Shown: one piece after another, positions 16,399 to 25,320 of the stretch
Layout of the letters: every line of letters starts with the position of its first letter
Position numbering within the stretch: position 1 is the stretch's first letter
Assembly (NCBI GenBank): GCA_040220895.1
Contig: JAVJVY010000019.1
Coordinates: forward strand, 1 to 64,000
Reading direction: 5' to 3'
Length of the DNA stretch: 64,000 nucleotides
DNA from: UBA11591 sp040220895
GTDB lineage: Bacteria > Bacteroidota > Bacteroidia > Flavobacteriales_E > Vicingaceae
Translations under genes and position numbers: made by a program
Notes under the pieces: model-generated
The model's input: the letters and a program-made list of their open reading frames with translations, nothing else
Told to the model about the DNA's origin: nothing
The model's database searches: none

Positions 16399-17223
16399 AT
16401 GGGACTAGTTAAACTTAAGCCAAATACACCGGGACAGCGATTCAAAGTCGCTGAGACTTATGATGACGTAACAACGTCAACTCCTGAAAAGTCGCTCATA
16501 AAGCCCATCAAGAAAAGCGGTGGAAGAAACAACCGGGGTAAGATGACCATGCGCTATATTGGAGGCGGTCACAAAAGGCGTTACAGAGAAATAGACTTCA
16601 AGCGCAACAAATTTGGCATAGGGGGTGTAGTTAATAGCATAGAATACGATCCGAACAGAAGTAGCAGGATTGCCCTGATTTTTTACAAGGATGGAGAAAA
16701 GCGCTACATCATTGCACCGAATGGCTTAACCGTTGGTCAAACGGTTAAATCCGGAGAAGGCGCAGATCCTGAAGTTGGAAACACTTTGTTCTTAAAAGAA
16801 ATTCCTTTGGGAACTGTTATTCACAATATTGAAATGAAGCCCGGGCAGGGTGGAAAGATTGCCAGAGGAGCTGGTTGTTTTGCTCAATTGGCTGCCAGAG
16901 ATAAGAAGTATGCCGTTATAAAATTGCCTTCGGGTGAAACCAGGCAAATTCTAGTTGAATGCTTGGCGACTATCGGAACCGTCTCTAATTCTGATCATAT
17001 TCTTGTCAGATCTGGTAAAGCAGGTCGTTCAAGATGGCTTGGAAGAAGGCCAAGAGTGCGAGGTGTTGTTATGAACCCTGTTGATCACCCCATGGGTGGT
17101 GGAGAAGGTCGTGCATCTGGAGGTCATCCACGATCAAGAAAAGGTATCCCGGCAAAAGGTTATAAGACCAGAAAGCCCAAGAAGCTTTCGAGTAAATATA
17201 TTATAGAACGCAGGAAGAAATAA
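16399..17223 (+). CDS. rplB: 50S ribosomal protein L2
   Basis: uL2, needed for subunit association and the peptidyl-transferase centre. 274 residues. GGGHKRRYREIDFKR and the C-terminal VMNPVDHPMGGGEGR, which carries the critical His, are intact. The N-terminus MGLVKLKPNTPGQRF is that of Bacteroidota L2. The C-terminus is basic (KPKKLSSKYIIERRKK). Confidence 0.98.
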   Translation: MGLVKLKPNTPGQRFKVAETYDDVTTSTPEKSLIKPIKKSGGRNNRGKMTMRYIGGGHKRRYREIDFKRNKFGIGGVVNSIEYDPNRSSRIALIFYKDGEKRYIIAPNGLTVGQTVKSGEGADPEVGNTLFLKEIPLGTVIHNIEMKPGQGGKIARGAGCFAQLAARDKKYAVIKLPSGETRQILVECLATIGTVSNSDHILVRSGKAGRSRWLGRRPRVRGVVMNPVDHPMGGGEGRASGGHPRSRKGIPAKGYKTRKPKKLSSKYIIERRKK

Positions 17224-17228
17224 TTGAA

Positions 17229-17510
17229 ATGAGCAGATCCTTAAAAAAACCGCCATTTGTATATTACAAATTAGTGCAGAAAATCGAAGAAGCTCAGGCT
17301 TCCGGAAAGAAGAGCGTTATTAAGACCTGGTCAAGGGCTTCAATGATCACTCCTGATTTTGTAGGACTGACCATTGCTGTTCACAATGGCAATAAGTTTA
17401 TCCCGGTCTACGTATCAGAGAATATGGTGGGTCATAAGTTAGGTGAATTCGCGCCTACCAGGACTTTTAGAGGCCACGCAGGGAGTAGAAAAGATAAAGG
17501 TAAAAGATAG
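17229..17510 (+). CDS. rpsS: 30S ribosomal protein S19
   Basis: Head protein uS19, 93 residues, beginning MSRSLKKPPFVYYKL and with the motif HNGNKFIPVYVSENMVGHKL, then GEFAPTRTFRGHAG. Only 5 bases separate it from rplB. Confidence 0.98.
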   Translation: MSRSLKKPPFVYYKLVQKIEEAQASGKKSVIKTWSRASMITPDFVGLTIAVHNGNKFIPVYVSENMVGHKLGEFAPTRTFRGHAGSRKDKGKR

Positions 17511-17515
17511 TAGAA

Positions 17516-17923
17516 ATGGGAGCCAGAAAGAAACTAAAAGCAGACCAGCTTAAAGAAGAGAGCAAGAAAGTGAGCTTTGCCAAGCTTAATAATTGCCCTA
17601 CTTCACCGAGGAAAATGCGTCTTGTCGCTGATATGATCAGAGGACAGGAAGTATCCAAGGCTTTATTCATGCTTCAGCATTCTCCAAAGGAAGCCTCAGG
17701 TAGGCTGGAGAAATTACTGAAGTCTGCAATCGCAAACTGGGAGTCCAAGAACGAAGGTAAAAAGCCCGAGGAAAACAATTTGATCGTGAGCAGTATTATG
17801 GTTGATAGCGGAAGAATGTTAAAACGACTTCGCCCTGCACCTCAGGGTAGAGGTCACCGAATTAGAAAGCGCTCAAACCACGTGACATTGGTAGTAGATA
17901 CATTAGAAAATACAGCATCGTAA
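17516..17923 (+). CDS. rplV: 50S ribosomal protein L22
   Basis: uL22, whose beta-hairpin lines the exit tunnel. 135 residues, slightly longer than E. coli because of a charged N-terminal extension (MGARKKLKADQLKEESKK). The hairpin segment MLKRLRPAPQGRGHRI is intact. The stop overlaps the rpsC ATG by one base. Confidence 0.97.
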   Translation: MGARKKLKADQLKEESKKVSFAKLNNCPTSPRKMRLVADMIRGQEVSKALFMLQHSPKEASGRLEKLLKSAIANWESKNEGKKPEENNLIVSSIMVDSGRMLKRLRPAPQGRGHRIRKRSNHVTLVVDTLENTAS

Positions 17924-18636
17924 TGGGACAAAAGGCAAATCCAATATCAAACCGATTGGGCATCATCAAAGGATGGGACTCTAACTGGTATGGAGGCAGA
18001 AAGTATGCATCAAAATTAGTTGAGGACGATAAAATCAGAAAATATGTCCTTGCGAGGCTTCCTAAAGGAAACATCTCGAAAATTGTCATAGAACGCACTC
18101 TGAAACTGATCACAGTGACCATCAATACTTCCAGACCGGGTATTATCATTGGAAAAGGCGGTAAGGAAGTAGATAAATTGAAGGAAGAATTAAAAAAGAT
18201 CACCAGTAAGGATGTTCAGATCAATATTTTCGAAATCAAACGCCCAGAGCTCGACGCCAAATTGGTAGCCGACAGTGTAGCCAGGCAGATAGAAGGCCGT
18301 ATTTCGTTCAGAAGAGCGACGAAAATGGCAGTCTCATCATCTATGAGAATGGGTGCAGAGGGAATAAAAGTGACTGTTTCCGGAAGACTGGGTGGTGCAG
18401 AAATGGCAAGAACTGAGTCTTACAAGGACGGAAGAATTCCATTGCACACATTTAGAGCTGACATCGATTATGCATTGTCAGAAGCTCACACCAAACTTGG
18501 AAGAATTGGCGTGAAAGTCTGGATCTGCCGAGGAGAGGTATACGGTAAAAGAGATCTTTCTCCAAACATCGGAATGGGCGGAACAAGAAGTAAAGCTCCT
18601 AATGCTCCGGCACGGGCACCGAAAAGAAAACAATAA
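17923..18636 (+). CDS. rpsC: 30S ribosomal protein S3
   Basis: uS3, at the mRNA entry pore. 237 residues with an N-terminal MGQKANPISNRLGI, a KH domain containing GIIIGKGGKEVDKL and the C-terminal GVKVWICRGEVYGKR. Start overlaps rplV (TAATG). Confidence 0.98.
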   Translation: MGQKANPISNRLGIIKGWDSNWYGGRKYASKLVEDDKIRKYVLARLPKGNISKIVIERTLKLITVTINTSRPGIIIGKGGKEVDKLKEELKKITSKDVQINIFEIKRPELDAKLVADSVARQIEGRISFRRATKMAVSSSMRMGAEGIKVTVSGRLGGAEMARTESYKDGRIPLHTFRADIDYALSEAHTKLGRIGVKVWICRGEVYGKRDLSPNIGMGGTRSKAPNAPARAPKRKQ

Positions 18637-18661
18637 GCAATAGCTAAAGAAACTATTAGAA

Positions 18662-19081
18662 ATGTTACAACCGAAGAGAACCAAGTACAGGAAAATGCAA
18701 AAAGGCAAGATGAAGGGCAACGCGCAACGCGGAGCTCAAATGGCCTTTGGAACATTTGGTATTAAAGCCCTGGAAGAAGCGTGGTTGACATCAAGACAGA
18801 TCGAGGCTGCACGTATCGCGGTGACTCGTTACATGAAAAGGGAAGGTCAACTCTGGATCAGGGTATTCCCGGACAAGCCGGTTACCAAAAAACCAGCAGA
18901 GGTTCGTATGGGAAAAGGTAAAGGTTCACCTGAGTATTTTGTGGCTGTTGTCAGACCCGGTAGAATTCTTTTCGAGGCAGAAGGTGTATCACTAGAAGTG
19001 GCGAAGGAAGCATTGCGCTTGGCGGCTCAGAAGCTGCCTATTAAGACCAAATTCATCACTCGTCATGATTTTCACGCCTAA
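18662..19081 (+). CDS. rplP: 50S ribosomal protein L16
   Basis: uL16 binds near the A site. 139 residues. MLQPKRTKYRKMQKGKMKG, WITSRQ-like TSRQIEAARIAVTRYMKR and MGKGKGSPEYFVAVV are conserved. The arginine that is hydroxylated in E. coli lies in the equivalent region RVFPDKPVTKKPAEVRMG. Confidence 0.97.
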   Translation: MLQPKRTKYRKMQKGKMKGNAQRGAQMAFGTFGIKALEEAWLTSRQIEAARIAVTRYMKREGQLWIRVFPDKPVTKKPAEVRMGKGKGSPEYFVAVVRPGRILFEAEGVSLEVAKEALRLAAQKLPIKTKFITRHDFHA

Positions 19082-19093
19082 GACAGAAATAAA

Positions 19094-19297
19094 ATGAAGC
19101 AGATCGATATTAAAGATTTATCCACCGATGATTTGAACGAGAAACTCGCTGAGCAAAAGGAGCTTCTTGTGAAATTAAAAATGAATCATACGGTATCTCC
19201 GCTTGAGAATCCTAAGCAATTAGGTGGTATCAGAAGGACAATTGCAAGGGTGAAGACTGAATTGCGAAAAAGAGAAATTCAAGAAGTAGTTAAATAG
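19094..19297 (+). CDS. rpmC: 50S ribosomal protein L29
   Basis: uL29, a small two-helix protein by the tunnel exit, 67 residues. The QLGGIRRTIARVKTELRKRE signature near the C-terminus is clear. Confidence 0.95.
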   Translation: MKQIDIKDLSTDDLNEKLAEQKELLVKLKMNHTVSPLENPKQLGGIRRTIARVKTELRKREIQEVVK

Positions 19298-19306
19298 CAG
19301 ATTTCC

Positions 19307-19570
19307 ATGGAAAACAGGACAAGAAATTTAAGGAAAGAACGGGTAGGTATCGTGCTAAGCAGTGGCATGGATAAGTCGATTGTGGTTGGTGTTGAGCGCA
19401 AAGTGAAGCACCCGATCTACGGCAAATTTGTGAAGACCAGTTCGAAATTCATGGCACATGATGAGAAAAACGAGTGTAACGTAGGTGACACCGTGAAAAT
19501 CATGGAAACCAGGCCCATAAGCAAGAACAAGAATTGGAGATTAACAGAAATATTAGAAAGAGCCAAGTAA
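19307..19570 (+). CDS. rpsQ: 30S ribosomal protein S17
   Basis: uS17, 87 residues, an OB-fold 16S binder. The family features RKERVGIVLSSGMDKSIVV, KHPIYGKFV and CNVGDTVKIMETRPISKNK are present. One base separates it from rplN. Confidence 0.97.
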   Translation: MENRTRNLRKERVGIVLSSGMDKSIVVGVERKVKHPIYGKFVKTSSKFMAHDEKNECNVGDTVKIMETRPISKNKNWRLTEILERAK

Positions 19571-19571
19571 G

Positions 19572-19940
19572 ATGATACAGCAGGAATCAAGATTATCGGT
19601 AGCCGACAACAGTGGAGCCAAAGAAGTTCTTTGCATTCGCGTTCTTGGCGGAACAGGGCGGAGATACGCAAGTATTGGTGACAAAATAATTGTGACCGTT
19701 AAAGAGGCCATGCCGTCAGGTAACATTAAGAAAGGGGCTGTAAGTACGGGTGTTATCGTCCGAACTAAAAAAGAAATCAGAAGGGCCGATGGCTCTTACA
19801 TCAGATTTGACGACAACGCCGTTGTGCTGTTGAACACGGGAGATGAATTACGAGGCACAAGGATATTTGGTCCAGTTGCCAGAGAGCTAAGGGAAAAGCA
19901 ATTCATGAAAATCGTTTCACTTGCACCTGAAGTATTGTAA
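19572..19940 (+). CDS. rplN: 50S ribosomal protein L14
   Basis: uL14, 122 residues, at the subunit interface and the binding site of silencing factor RsfS. MIQQESRLSVADNSGAKE and the C-terminal RIFGPVARELREKQFMKI are typical. Confidence 0.98.
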   Translation: MIQQESRLSVADNSGAKEVLCIRVLGGTGRRYASIGDKIIVTVKEAMPSGNIKKGAVSTGVIVRTKKEIRRADGSYIRFDDNAVVLLNTGDELRGTRIFGPVARELREKQFMKIVSLAPEVL

Positions 19941-19942
19941 CA

Positions 19943-20269
19943 ATGAAAAAGATGATAAAAATACATATCAAGAAAGGCGATACTGTTGAGATCCTAACTG
20001 GAGAATCCCGTGGACAACGTGGACGTGTAGTTAAGATTATGCCCAGAGAATACAAGGCATTCGTAGAAGGTGAAGGCATCAAAAAGGCCACGAAACATTC
20101 CAAGCCCACTACTGCGAATCCTCAGGGAGGCATCGTGCACACTGACATTGCCATTCATCTTTCCAACCTTATGTTGGTAGATGGAAAAGGAAATAAGACA
20201 AAGATTACCCGAAATAAAGTGGACGGTAAATCTGTCAGGATATCAAAGAAATCACAGGAAGAGATATAG
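19943..20269 (+). CDS. rplX: 50S ribosomal protein L24
   Basis: uL24, assembly initiator protein with a KOW motif (KGDTVEILTGESRGQRGRVV). 108 residues. ATG 19943 gives MKKMIKIHIKKGD; the second ATG at 19952 is also possible. Confidence 0.97.
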   Translation: MKKMIKIHIKKGDTVEILTGESRGQRGRVVKIMPREYKAFVEGEGIKKATKHSKPTTANPQGGIVHTDIAIHLSNLMLVDGKGNKTKITRNKVDGKSVRISKKSQEEI

Positions 20270-20271
20270 TC

Positions 20272-20817
20272 ATGTATACACCCAGATTAAAAACAAAGTA
20301 TCAGGAAGAGATCAAGCCAGCGCTCAAAGAGCAATTTGGCTACTCCAGCATTATGGCCGTACCCAAACTTCATAAGATTGCTATCAATCAAGGAGTTGGC
20401 GATGGTACAACCGAAAAGAAGAAGGTTGATTCTGCTGTTGAGCAAATTTCGACCATTACGGGGCAAAAGGCTGTTCCTACATTTTCAAAGAAGGATATAT
20501 CAAACTTCAAGTTAAGAAAGGGCATGCCTATCGGAGCCAGAGTAACGTTGAGAGGTGATATAATGTACGAATTTCTTGATCGACTGATTTCAGTGGCTCT
20601 GCCACGTACTCGGGATTTCAGGGGAATCAATCGCAAAGGTTTTGACGGAAGGGGAAACTATACACTCGGTGTTAAAGAGCAAATCATCTTTCCCGAAATA
20701 GACATCGATAAGATTGATACCATTACAGGAATGGACATCACTTTTGTCACATCGGCAAAAACCGATAACGAAGCATATGAATTATTGAAAACATTCGGTT
20801 TACCGTTTAAAAGTTAA
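20272..20817 (+). CDS. rplE: 50S ribosomal protein L5
   Basis: uL5 binds 5S rRNA and forms a bridge to S13. 181 residues; KIAINQGVGDG, ITGQKAVPTFSKKDISNFKLR and the C-terminal FVTSAKTDNEAYELLKTFGLPF identify it. Confidence 0.98.
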   Translation: MYTPRLKTKYQEEIKPALKEQFGYSSIMAVPKLHKIAINQGVGDGTTEKKKVDSAVEQISTITGQKAVPTFSKKDISNFKLRKGMPIGARVTLRGDIMYEFLDRLISVALPRTRDFRGINRKGFDGRGNYTLGVKEQIIFPEIDIDKIDTITGMDITFVTSAKTDNEAYELLKTFGLPFKS

Positions 20818-20820
20818 GTT

Positions 20821-21090
20821 ATGGCTAAAGAATCAATGAAAGCAAGGGAAAGGAAACGCGAGGCAATGGTAAAAAAATACGCTGCCAAGCGAGCGGCCCT
20901 TATTGAAGCGGGTGATTTTGAGGGATTGCAGAAGTTGCCTAAAAATGCCTCTCCAGTTAGATTGCACAACCGATGTCTATTAACAGGAAGGCCGAAAGGA
21001 TACATGAGGCAATTCGGAATAAATAGGGTAACCTTCAGAGAAATGGCTTCGGCCGGGTTGATCCCAGGAATTACAAAAGCCAGTTGGTAA
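20821..21090 (+). CDS. rpsN: 30S ribosomal protein S14, zinc-free long form
   Basis: uS14, head protein, 89 residues. The region that carries CxxC-CxxC in zinc-binding short forms has just one Cys (NRCLLTGRPKGYMRQFG), so this is the long C-minus form that needs no zinc. The C-terminal GLIPGITKASW is typical of the family. Confidence 0.97.
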   Translation: MAKESMKARERKREAMVKKYAAKRAALIEAGDFEGLQKLPKNASPVRLHNRCLLTGRPKGYMRQFGINRVTFREMASAGLIPGITKASW

Positions 21091-21110
21091 AAAGTTAAAA
21101 GAAAATAGAA

Positions 21111-21506
21111 ATGACAGATCCAGTAGCAGATTACCTTACACGCATTCGGAACGCGGTTCAAGCCAATCACCGAATAGTGGATATTCCGGGTTCCAACCTA
21201 AAAAGGGAAATGACCAAGATATTAAAGGAAAAGGGTTATATCATCGATTACAAATTTGAAGATGACAAACTTCAGGGAAACATAAAAATTGCCTTGAAAT
21301 ATCATGCCAAAACAAAGGTACCGGCCATAAAGAAATTGGAACGTATCAGCAGCCCGGGTCTTAGAAAGTATGGAAGTCATGATGAGCTGCCGCGAGTTAT
21401 TAACGGCTTGGGTATTGCTATCATTTCAACTTCGCAAGGTTTGATGACAGATAAAGAAGCAAGGAAACACAAAATCGGCGGTGAGATTCTCTGCCAGGTT
21501 TATTAA
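21111..21506 (+). CDS. rpsH: 30S ribosomal protein S8
   Basis: uS8, central-domain 16S binder. 131 residues; MTDPVADYLTRIRNA at the start and the C-terminal GLGIAIISTSQGLMTDKEAR with GGEILCQVY are diagnostic. In E. coli S8 represses the spc operon. Confidence 0.98.
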   Translation: MTDPVADYLTRIRNAVQANHRIVDIPGSNLKREMTKILKEKGYIIDYKFEDDKLQGNIKIALKYHAKTKVPAIKKLERISSPGLRKYGSHDELPRVINGLGIAIISTSQGLMTDKEARKHKIGGEILCQVY

Positions 21507-21518
21507 TAAAGAATTGAA

Positions 21519-22073
21519 ATGTCACGAATAGGCTACGCACCGATTAGTATTCCACAAGGAGTGGAAGTAAATGAGAATGATGGTCTTGTAACCGTAAAAG
21601 GACCAAAAGGAGAGCTTTTTCAAAAGGTCGATCCTGTGGTAAAGATCAAGATTTCCGATGGAGAGGTCACTTGCGCAAGGTCTTCTGAAGATAAAGAAGC
21701 TAAATCGAAACACGGCCTTTACAGATCATTGATCAATAATATGATCATAGGTGTTTCTGAGGGTTACAAGAAGGATTTAGAATTGGTGGGTGTGGGTTAC
21801 CGTGCTACTGTCAATGGTCAAATGCTTGAACTGGCCCTAGGCAAATCTCACTTAACTGTACTTGGCTTACCTAAAGAAATAAAGGCAAATGCAGTAACAG
21901 AACGTGGTAAGAATCCGGTCATTTCACTGGAATCTTTCGACAAACAACTCATTGGTCAGGTTGCGGCAAAAATCCGATCCTTCCGAAAACCAGAGCCATA
22001 TAAAGGAAAAGGTATCCGATTCGTCGGTGAACAAATAAGAAGGAAAGCGGGTAAATCTGCATCATCCAAGTAA
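21519..22073 (+). CDS. rplF: 50S ribosomal protein L6
   Basis: uL6 sits by the factor-binding centre. 184 residues; MSRIGYAPISIPQGV, VTVKGPKGEL and the C-terminal signature RKPEPYKGKGIRF are present. Confidence 0.98.
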   Translation: MSRIGYAPISIPQGVEVNENDGLVTVKGPKGELFQKVDPVVKIKISDGEVTCARSSEDKEAKSKHGLYRSLINNMIIGVSEGYKKDLELVGVGYRATVNGQMLELALGKSHLTVLGLPKEIKANAVTERGKNPVISLESFDKQLIGQVAAKIRSFRKPEPYKGKGIRFVGEQIRRKAGKSASSK

Positions 22074-22094
22074 AAAACTGTTAGATAGAGTATC

Positions 22095-22451
22095 ATGGCA
22101 CTGACAAAAAGAGACAGAAGACAGCGTATAAAATTCAGAATCCGAAAACGATTGACTGGTACGGCAGAACGACCAAGGATGTCGATCTACAGGAGCAATA
22201 AAGAAATATACGCTCAAATCGTCAACGATGAAGACGGAAAGACTTTGATGTCTGTTTCATCACGAGACAAAGGTATTGCCGGTAACAAGGGAAACAAAAC
22301 CGAAATGGCCCAGCTTGTTGGTAAATCGGTAGCGGAAAAGGCGATCAAGGCAGGAATTTCAAATGTAGTATTTGACCGAAATGGTTATTTGTACCATGGC
22401 CGTGTTAAGTCATTAGCTGATGCAGCCAGAGAAGGCGGCTTAAAATTTTAA
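22095..22451 (+). CDS. rplR: 50S ribosomal protein L18
   Basis: uL18, 5S rRNA binder of 118 residues with RRQRIKFRIRKRLTGTAERP and FDRNGYLYHGRVKSLADAAR. Confidence 0.97.
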   Translation: MALTKRDRRQRIKFRIRKRLTGTAERPRMSIYRSNKEIYAQIVNDEDGKTLMSVSSRDKGIAGNKGNKTEMAQLVGKSVAEKAIKAGISNVVFDRNGYLYHGRVKSLADAAREGGLKF

Positions 22452-22461
22452 AAACGAATAG

Positions 22462-22980
22462 ATGTCATACGCGAACGTAAAAAGAGTTAAGTCAAGCGAA
22501 ATCGAATTAGTCGATAAGCTGGTCGCGATTCAACGAGTTACCAAGGTTAATAAAGGTGGAAGGCACTTTAGTTTTGCTGCCATTGTAGTGGTAGGAAATG
22601 AGAATGGTGTCGTTGGTCATGGACTTGGAAAAGCCAATGAAGTGACCGAGGCGATCTCGAAAGGAATTGACGATGCCAAGAAGAACCTGATAAAGGTACC
22701 TGTAGTGAATGGAACCATTCCTCACGAGCAACTTGGTAAGTACGGTGGTGCAAGGGTCTTTATTCGTCCTGCCGCCGGTGGTACAGGAGTTATAGCCGGT
22801 GGTGCCATGCGCGCAGTCTTGGAATCTGTGGGAGTACACGATGTACTTGCTAAGTCAAAAGGATCCTCAAATCCTCACAACGTTGTAAAAGCTACCATCG
22901 ACGCTCTTATTCAATTAAGAGATGCTTATACGGTTGCCGAGCAACGGGGAATTGAATTGGAAAAAGTATTTAACGGTTAA
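22462..22980 (+). CDS. rpsE: 30S ribosomal protein S5
   Basis: uS5, fidelity protein at the mRNA entry. 172 residues with the dsRNA-binding-like fold: RVTKVNKGGRHFSFAAIVVV, then GGTGVIAGGAMRAVLESVG and GSSNPHNVVKATIDAL. Confidence 0.98.
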   Translation: MSYANVKRVKSSEIELVDKLVAIQRVTKVNKGGRHFSFAAIVVVGNENGVVGHGLGKANEVTEAISKGIDDAKKNLIKVPVVNGTIPHEQLGKYGGARVFIRPAAGGTGVIAGGAMRAVLESVGVHDVLAKSKGSSNPHNVVKATIDALIQLRDAYTVAEQRGIELEKVFNG

Positions 22981-22985
22981 GAGTC

Positions 22986-23162
22986 ATGGCGAAGATCAAA
23001 ATAAAACAAGTCCGTAGCAGTATTAAACGACCAGCAAAGCAAAAGAGAACGTTAAAGGCGCTCGGTCTAAAGAAATTGCACAGAGAAGTTGAGCATGAAG
23101 CCACTCCTCAGATCATGGGAATGATAAACAAAGTAAGACACCTCCTTGAGGTAGCTGAATAA
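22986..23162 (+). CDS. rpmD: 50S ribosomal protein L30 (58 residues)
   Basis: uL30, a small large-subunit protein found by translating the 5-base-spaced gap between rpsE and rplO. ATG 22986 gives MAKIKIKQVRSSIKRPAKQK, followed by RTLKALGLKKLHREVEHEAT and the C-terminal MINKVRHLLEVAE; RTLxALGLxKL is the family signature. Confidence 0.97.
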   Translation: MAKIKIKQVRSSIKRPAKQKRTLKALGLKKLHREVEHEATPQIMGMINKVRHLLEVAE

Positions 23163-23176
23163 TCTGAAGATAAGAG

Positions 23177-23632
23177 ATGAAATTGCATGAATTAAAACCC
23201 GCCAAGGGATCGGTAAAGAAAGAGAAACGCATTGCACGTGGACAAGGCTCAGGAAGGGGTGGTACCTCAACACGAGGTCATAAAGGCGCAAAATCTCGTT
23301 CCGGTTATTCCAAAAAAGTTGGATTTGAAGGTGGACAGATGCCTATACAGCGTAGGGTTCCGAAATTTGGTTTCACCAATATCAACCGAAAGGAATACCA
23401 CGTAATTAATTTGGATACCGTTCAAAAATTAGTTGATGAAAAGAAAATCAAAGTGTTGGATCGTGAAACACTTGTGAAATTTGGATTGGCATCGCACAAC
23501 GATAAGATCAAGATCCTTGGACGTGGAGAACTCAATGCGAAGGTTGATGTTAAAGTTGATGCCATCAGCGCAAGTGCTAAGAAAATAATTGAAGAAAAAG
23601 GCGGTAAAGTAGAACTGGCAGAGAAAGCATGA
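23177..23632 (+). CDS. rplO: 50S ribosomal protein L15
   Basis: uL15, 151 residues. MKLHELKPAKGSVKKEKRI, a Gly/Arg-rich extension GQGSGRGGTSTRGHKG and FEGGQMPIQRRVPKFGF identify it. Its TGA overlaps the secY ATG (ATGA), suggesting coupling. Confidence 0.98.
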   Translation: MKLHELKPAKGSVKKEKRIARGQGSGRGGTSTRGHKGAKSRSGYSKKVGFEGGQMPIQRRVPKFGFTNINRKEYHVINLDTVQKLVDEKKIKVLDRETLVKFGLASHNDKIKILGRGELNAKVDVKVDAISASAKKIIEEKGGKVELAEKA

Positions 23633-24966
23633 AACGATTTATCGAGACTTTAAAGAATATATATAGTATCGAAGACCTGAGGGCCAGGATTCTGACCACC
23701 CTTGGACTGCTCTTGATTTACCGTCTCGGTTCATACGTTGTATTACCAGGTGTGGATCCAGCAGCACTTGAAATAGCCAATGCCGGTTCAGGCGGTGGCC
23801 TGATGGATCTTCTGAACATTTTTGCTGGAGGAGCCTTCTCAAGGGCTTCAATTTTTGCCCTTGGAATCATGCCGTATATTTCGGCATCCATTGTGATCCA
23901 GTTATTGGGCATGGCCATTCCTTACTTTCAAAAGTTGCAAAAAGAGGGTGAGAGTGGTAGACGAAAAATCAATCAGATAACTCGATTCCTGACGATTGCA
24001 ATTGTGGCTTTCCAGGCACCTGGTTACATAGCAACTCAAATACCGGTATCGGCCGGAGAGTTCATGGTAAGACCCGATACATTCTTTTGGTGGTTCTCGA
24101 CGGTTATCATTTTGATCACAGGAACAATTTTTGTGATGTGGCTCGGAGAGCGTATCACCGAAAAGGGTTTGGGAAATGGTATTTCCCTGATTATCATGAT
24201 CGGAATTATAGCCAACCTACCATTTGCCTTTGTCGCAGAATTCGCATCCAGAGTAAAAGGCGGAGGTTTGGTCATTCTTTTATTGGAGATTGTATTGCTC
24301 CTTCTGGTTATTATGGTAACGATTCTACTGGTGCAAGGAACGCGTAGGATACCTGTGCAATTTGCCAAAAGAATTGTAGGGAATAAACAATATGGCGGTG
24401 TTAGGAATTTCATTCCATTAAAAGTCAATGCTGCAGGTGTAATGCCAATCATTTTTGCGCAGGCCATTATGTTCGTACCAATCACCATCGCCGGTTTCGC
24501 CAATACTGATTCATTAAGTGGTTTGGCGGCAATTTTTAGCGATTACACAGGATTTTGGTACAACTTGGTTTTTGCAGTAATGGTGGTGGCCTTTACCTAC
24601 TTCTATACAGCCGTTACGGTTAATCCGAACCAAATAGCAGAAGACATGAAGAAAAACGGGGGTTTTATTCCCGGTGTTAAACCTGGTCGTAGGACTTCGG
24701 AATTCATAGACAATGTATTGTCAAGAATCACTTTGCCTGGCTCAATATTCTTGGCCATGGTGGCGATATTGCCTGCATTTGCCGGTATTTTTGGGGTGAC
24801 GCAGCAATTTGCCCAATTCTTTGGAGGAACGTCGTTGCTGATCATGGTTGGTGTAATACTTGACACATTGCAGCAAATAGAAAGCCATCTTTTGATGCGA
24901 CATTACGATGGTTTAATGAAATCTGGAAAGATCAAGGGTCGATCCAATTTAAACATGGCGATATAA
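23629..24966 (+). CDS. secY: Preprotein translocase subunit SecY
   Basis: Channel-forming subunit of the Sec translocon in the inner membrane, needed for every signal-peptide protein in this window. 445 residues with ten transmembrane helices. SecY signature segments are seen in LGIMPYISASIVIQLL (TM2) and the cytoplasmic loop with ADNMKKxGGFIPG-type sequence (EDMKKNGGFIPGVKPGRRT). It overlaps rplO by 4 bases and infA by one. In many bacteria adk and map follow; here infA follows directly. Confidence 0.98.
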   Translation: MKRFIETLKNIYSIEDLRARILTTLGLLLIYRLGSYVVLPGVDPAALEIANAGSGGGLMDLLNIFAGGAFSRASIFALGIMPYISASIVIQLLGMAIPYFQKLQKEGESGRRKINQITRFLTIAIVAFQAPGYIATQIPVSAGEFMVRPDTFFWWFSTVIILITGTIFVMWLGERITEKGLGNGISLIIMIGIIANLPFAFVAEFASRVKGGGLVILLLEIVLLLLVIMVTILLVQGTRRIPVQFAKRIVGNKQYGGVRNFIPLKVNAAGVMPIIFAQAIMFVPITIAGFANTDSLSGLAAIFSDYTGFWYNLVFAVMVVAFTYFYTAVTVNPNQIAEDMKKNGGFIPGVKPGRRTSEFIDNVLSRITLPGSIFLAMVAILPAFAGIFGVTQQFAQFFGGTSLLIMVGVILDTLQQIESHLLMRHYDGLMKSGKIKGRSNLNMAI

Positions 24967-25184
24967 TGGCCAAGCAGGGATCAATAGAGCAGGATGGAAC
25001 AATCGTGGAAGCGTTGTCAAATGCCATGTTCAGGGTTGAACTGGAGAACGGTCATGTGATAACGTCACATATATCGGGTAAGATGAGGATGCATTACATC
25101 AAAATCCTACCTGGAGACAAAGTGAGGGTGGAAATGTCACCCTATGATTTAACGAAGGGAAGAATAACCTTCAGATATAAATAA
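24966..25184 (+). CDS. infA: Translation initiation factor IF-1
   Basis: 72-residue OB-fold factor that occupies the A site during initiation. MAKQGSIEQDGTIVEALSN, RVELENGHVITSHISGKMR and the C-terminal DLTKGRITFRYK are typical. Overlaps the secY stop by one base (TAATG). Confidence 0.98.
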   Translation: MAKQGSIEQDGTIVEALSNAMFRVELENGHVITSHISGKMRMHYIKILPGDKVRVEMSPYDLTKGRITFRYK

Positions 25185-25192
25185 ATGAAAGC

Positions 25193-25309
25193 ATGAAAGT
25201 TAGAGCTTCAGTTAAAAAACGCAGCGCCGATTGTAAAATAGTCAAGAGGAAGGGCACGGTATACGTAATTAACAAAAAAAACCCAAAGTTTAAACAGAGA
25301 CAAGGGTAA
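25193..25309 (+). CDS. rpmJ: 50S ribosomal protein L36, zinc-free variant (38 residues)
   Basis: bL36 found in the 136-base gap between infA and rpsM. ATG 25193 gives MKVRASVKKRSADCKIVKRK, ending in NPKFKQRQG. Zinc-binding L36 has Cys11, Cys14, Cys27 and His33; here these are Ser, Cys, Asn and Phe, so the zinc site is gone. Location between infA and rpsM is conserved. Confidence 0.97.
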   Translation: MKVRASVKKRSADCKIVKRKGTVYVINKKNPKFKQRQG

Positions 25310-25320
25310 ATTAATAGTTT

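Noticed and set aside
24036..24503. 155-residue frame on the minus strand within secY
   Set aside because: Antisense shadow of a conserved membrane protein gene; no family sign of its own.
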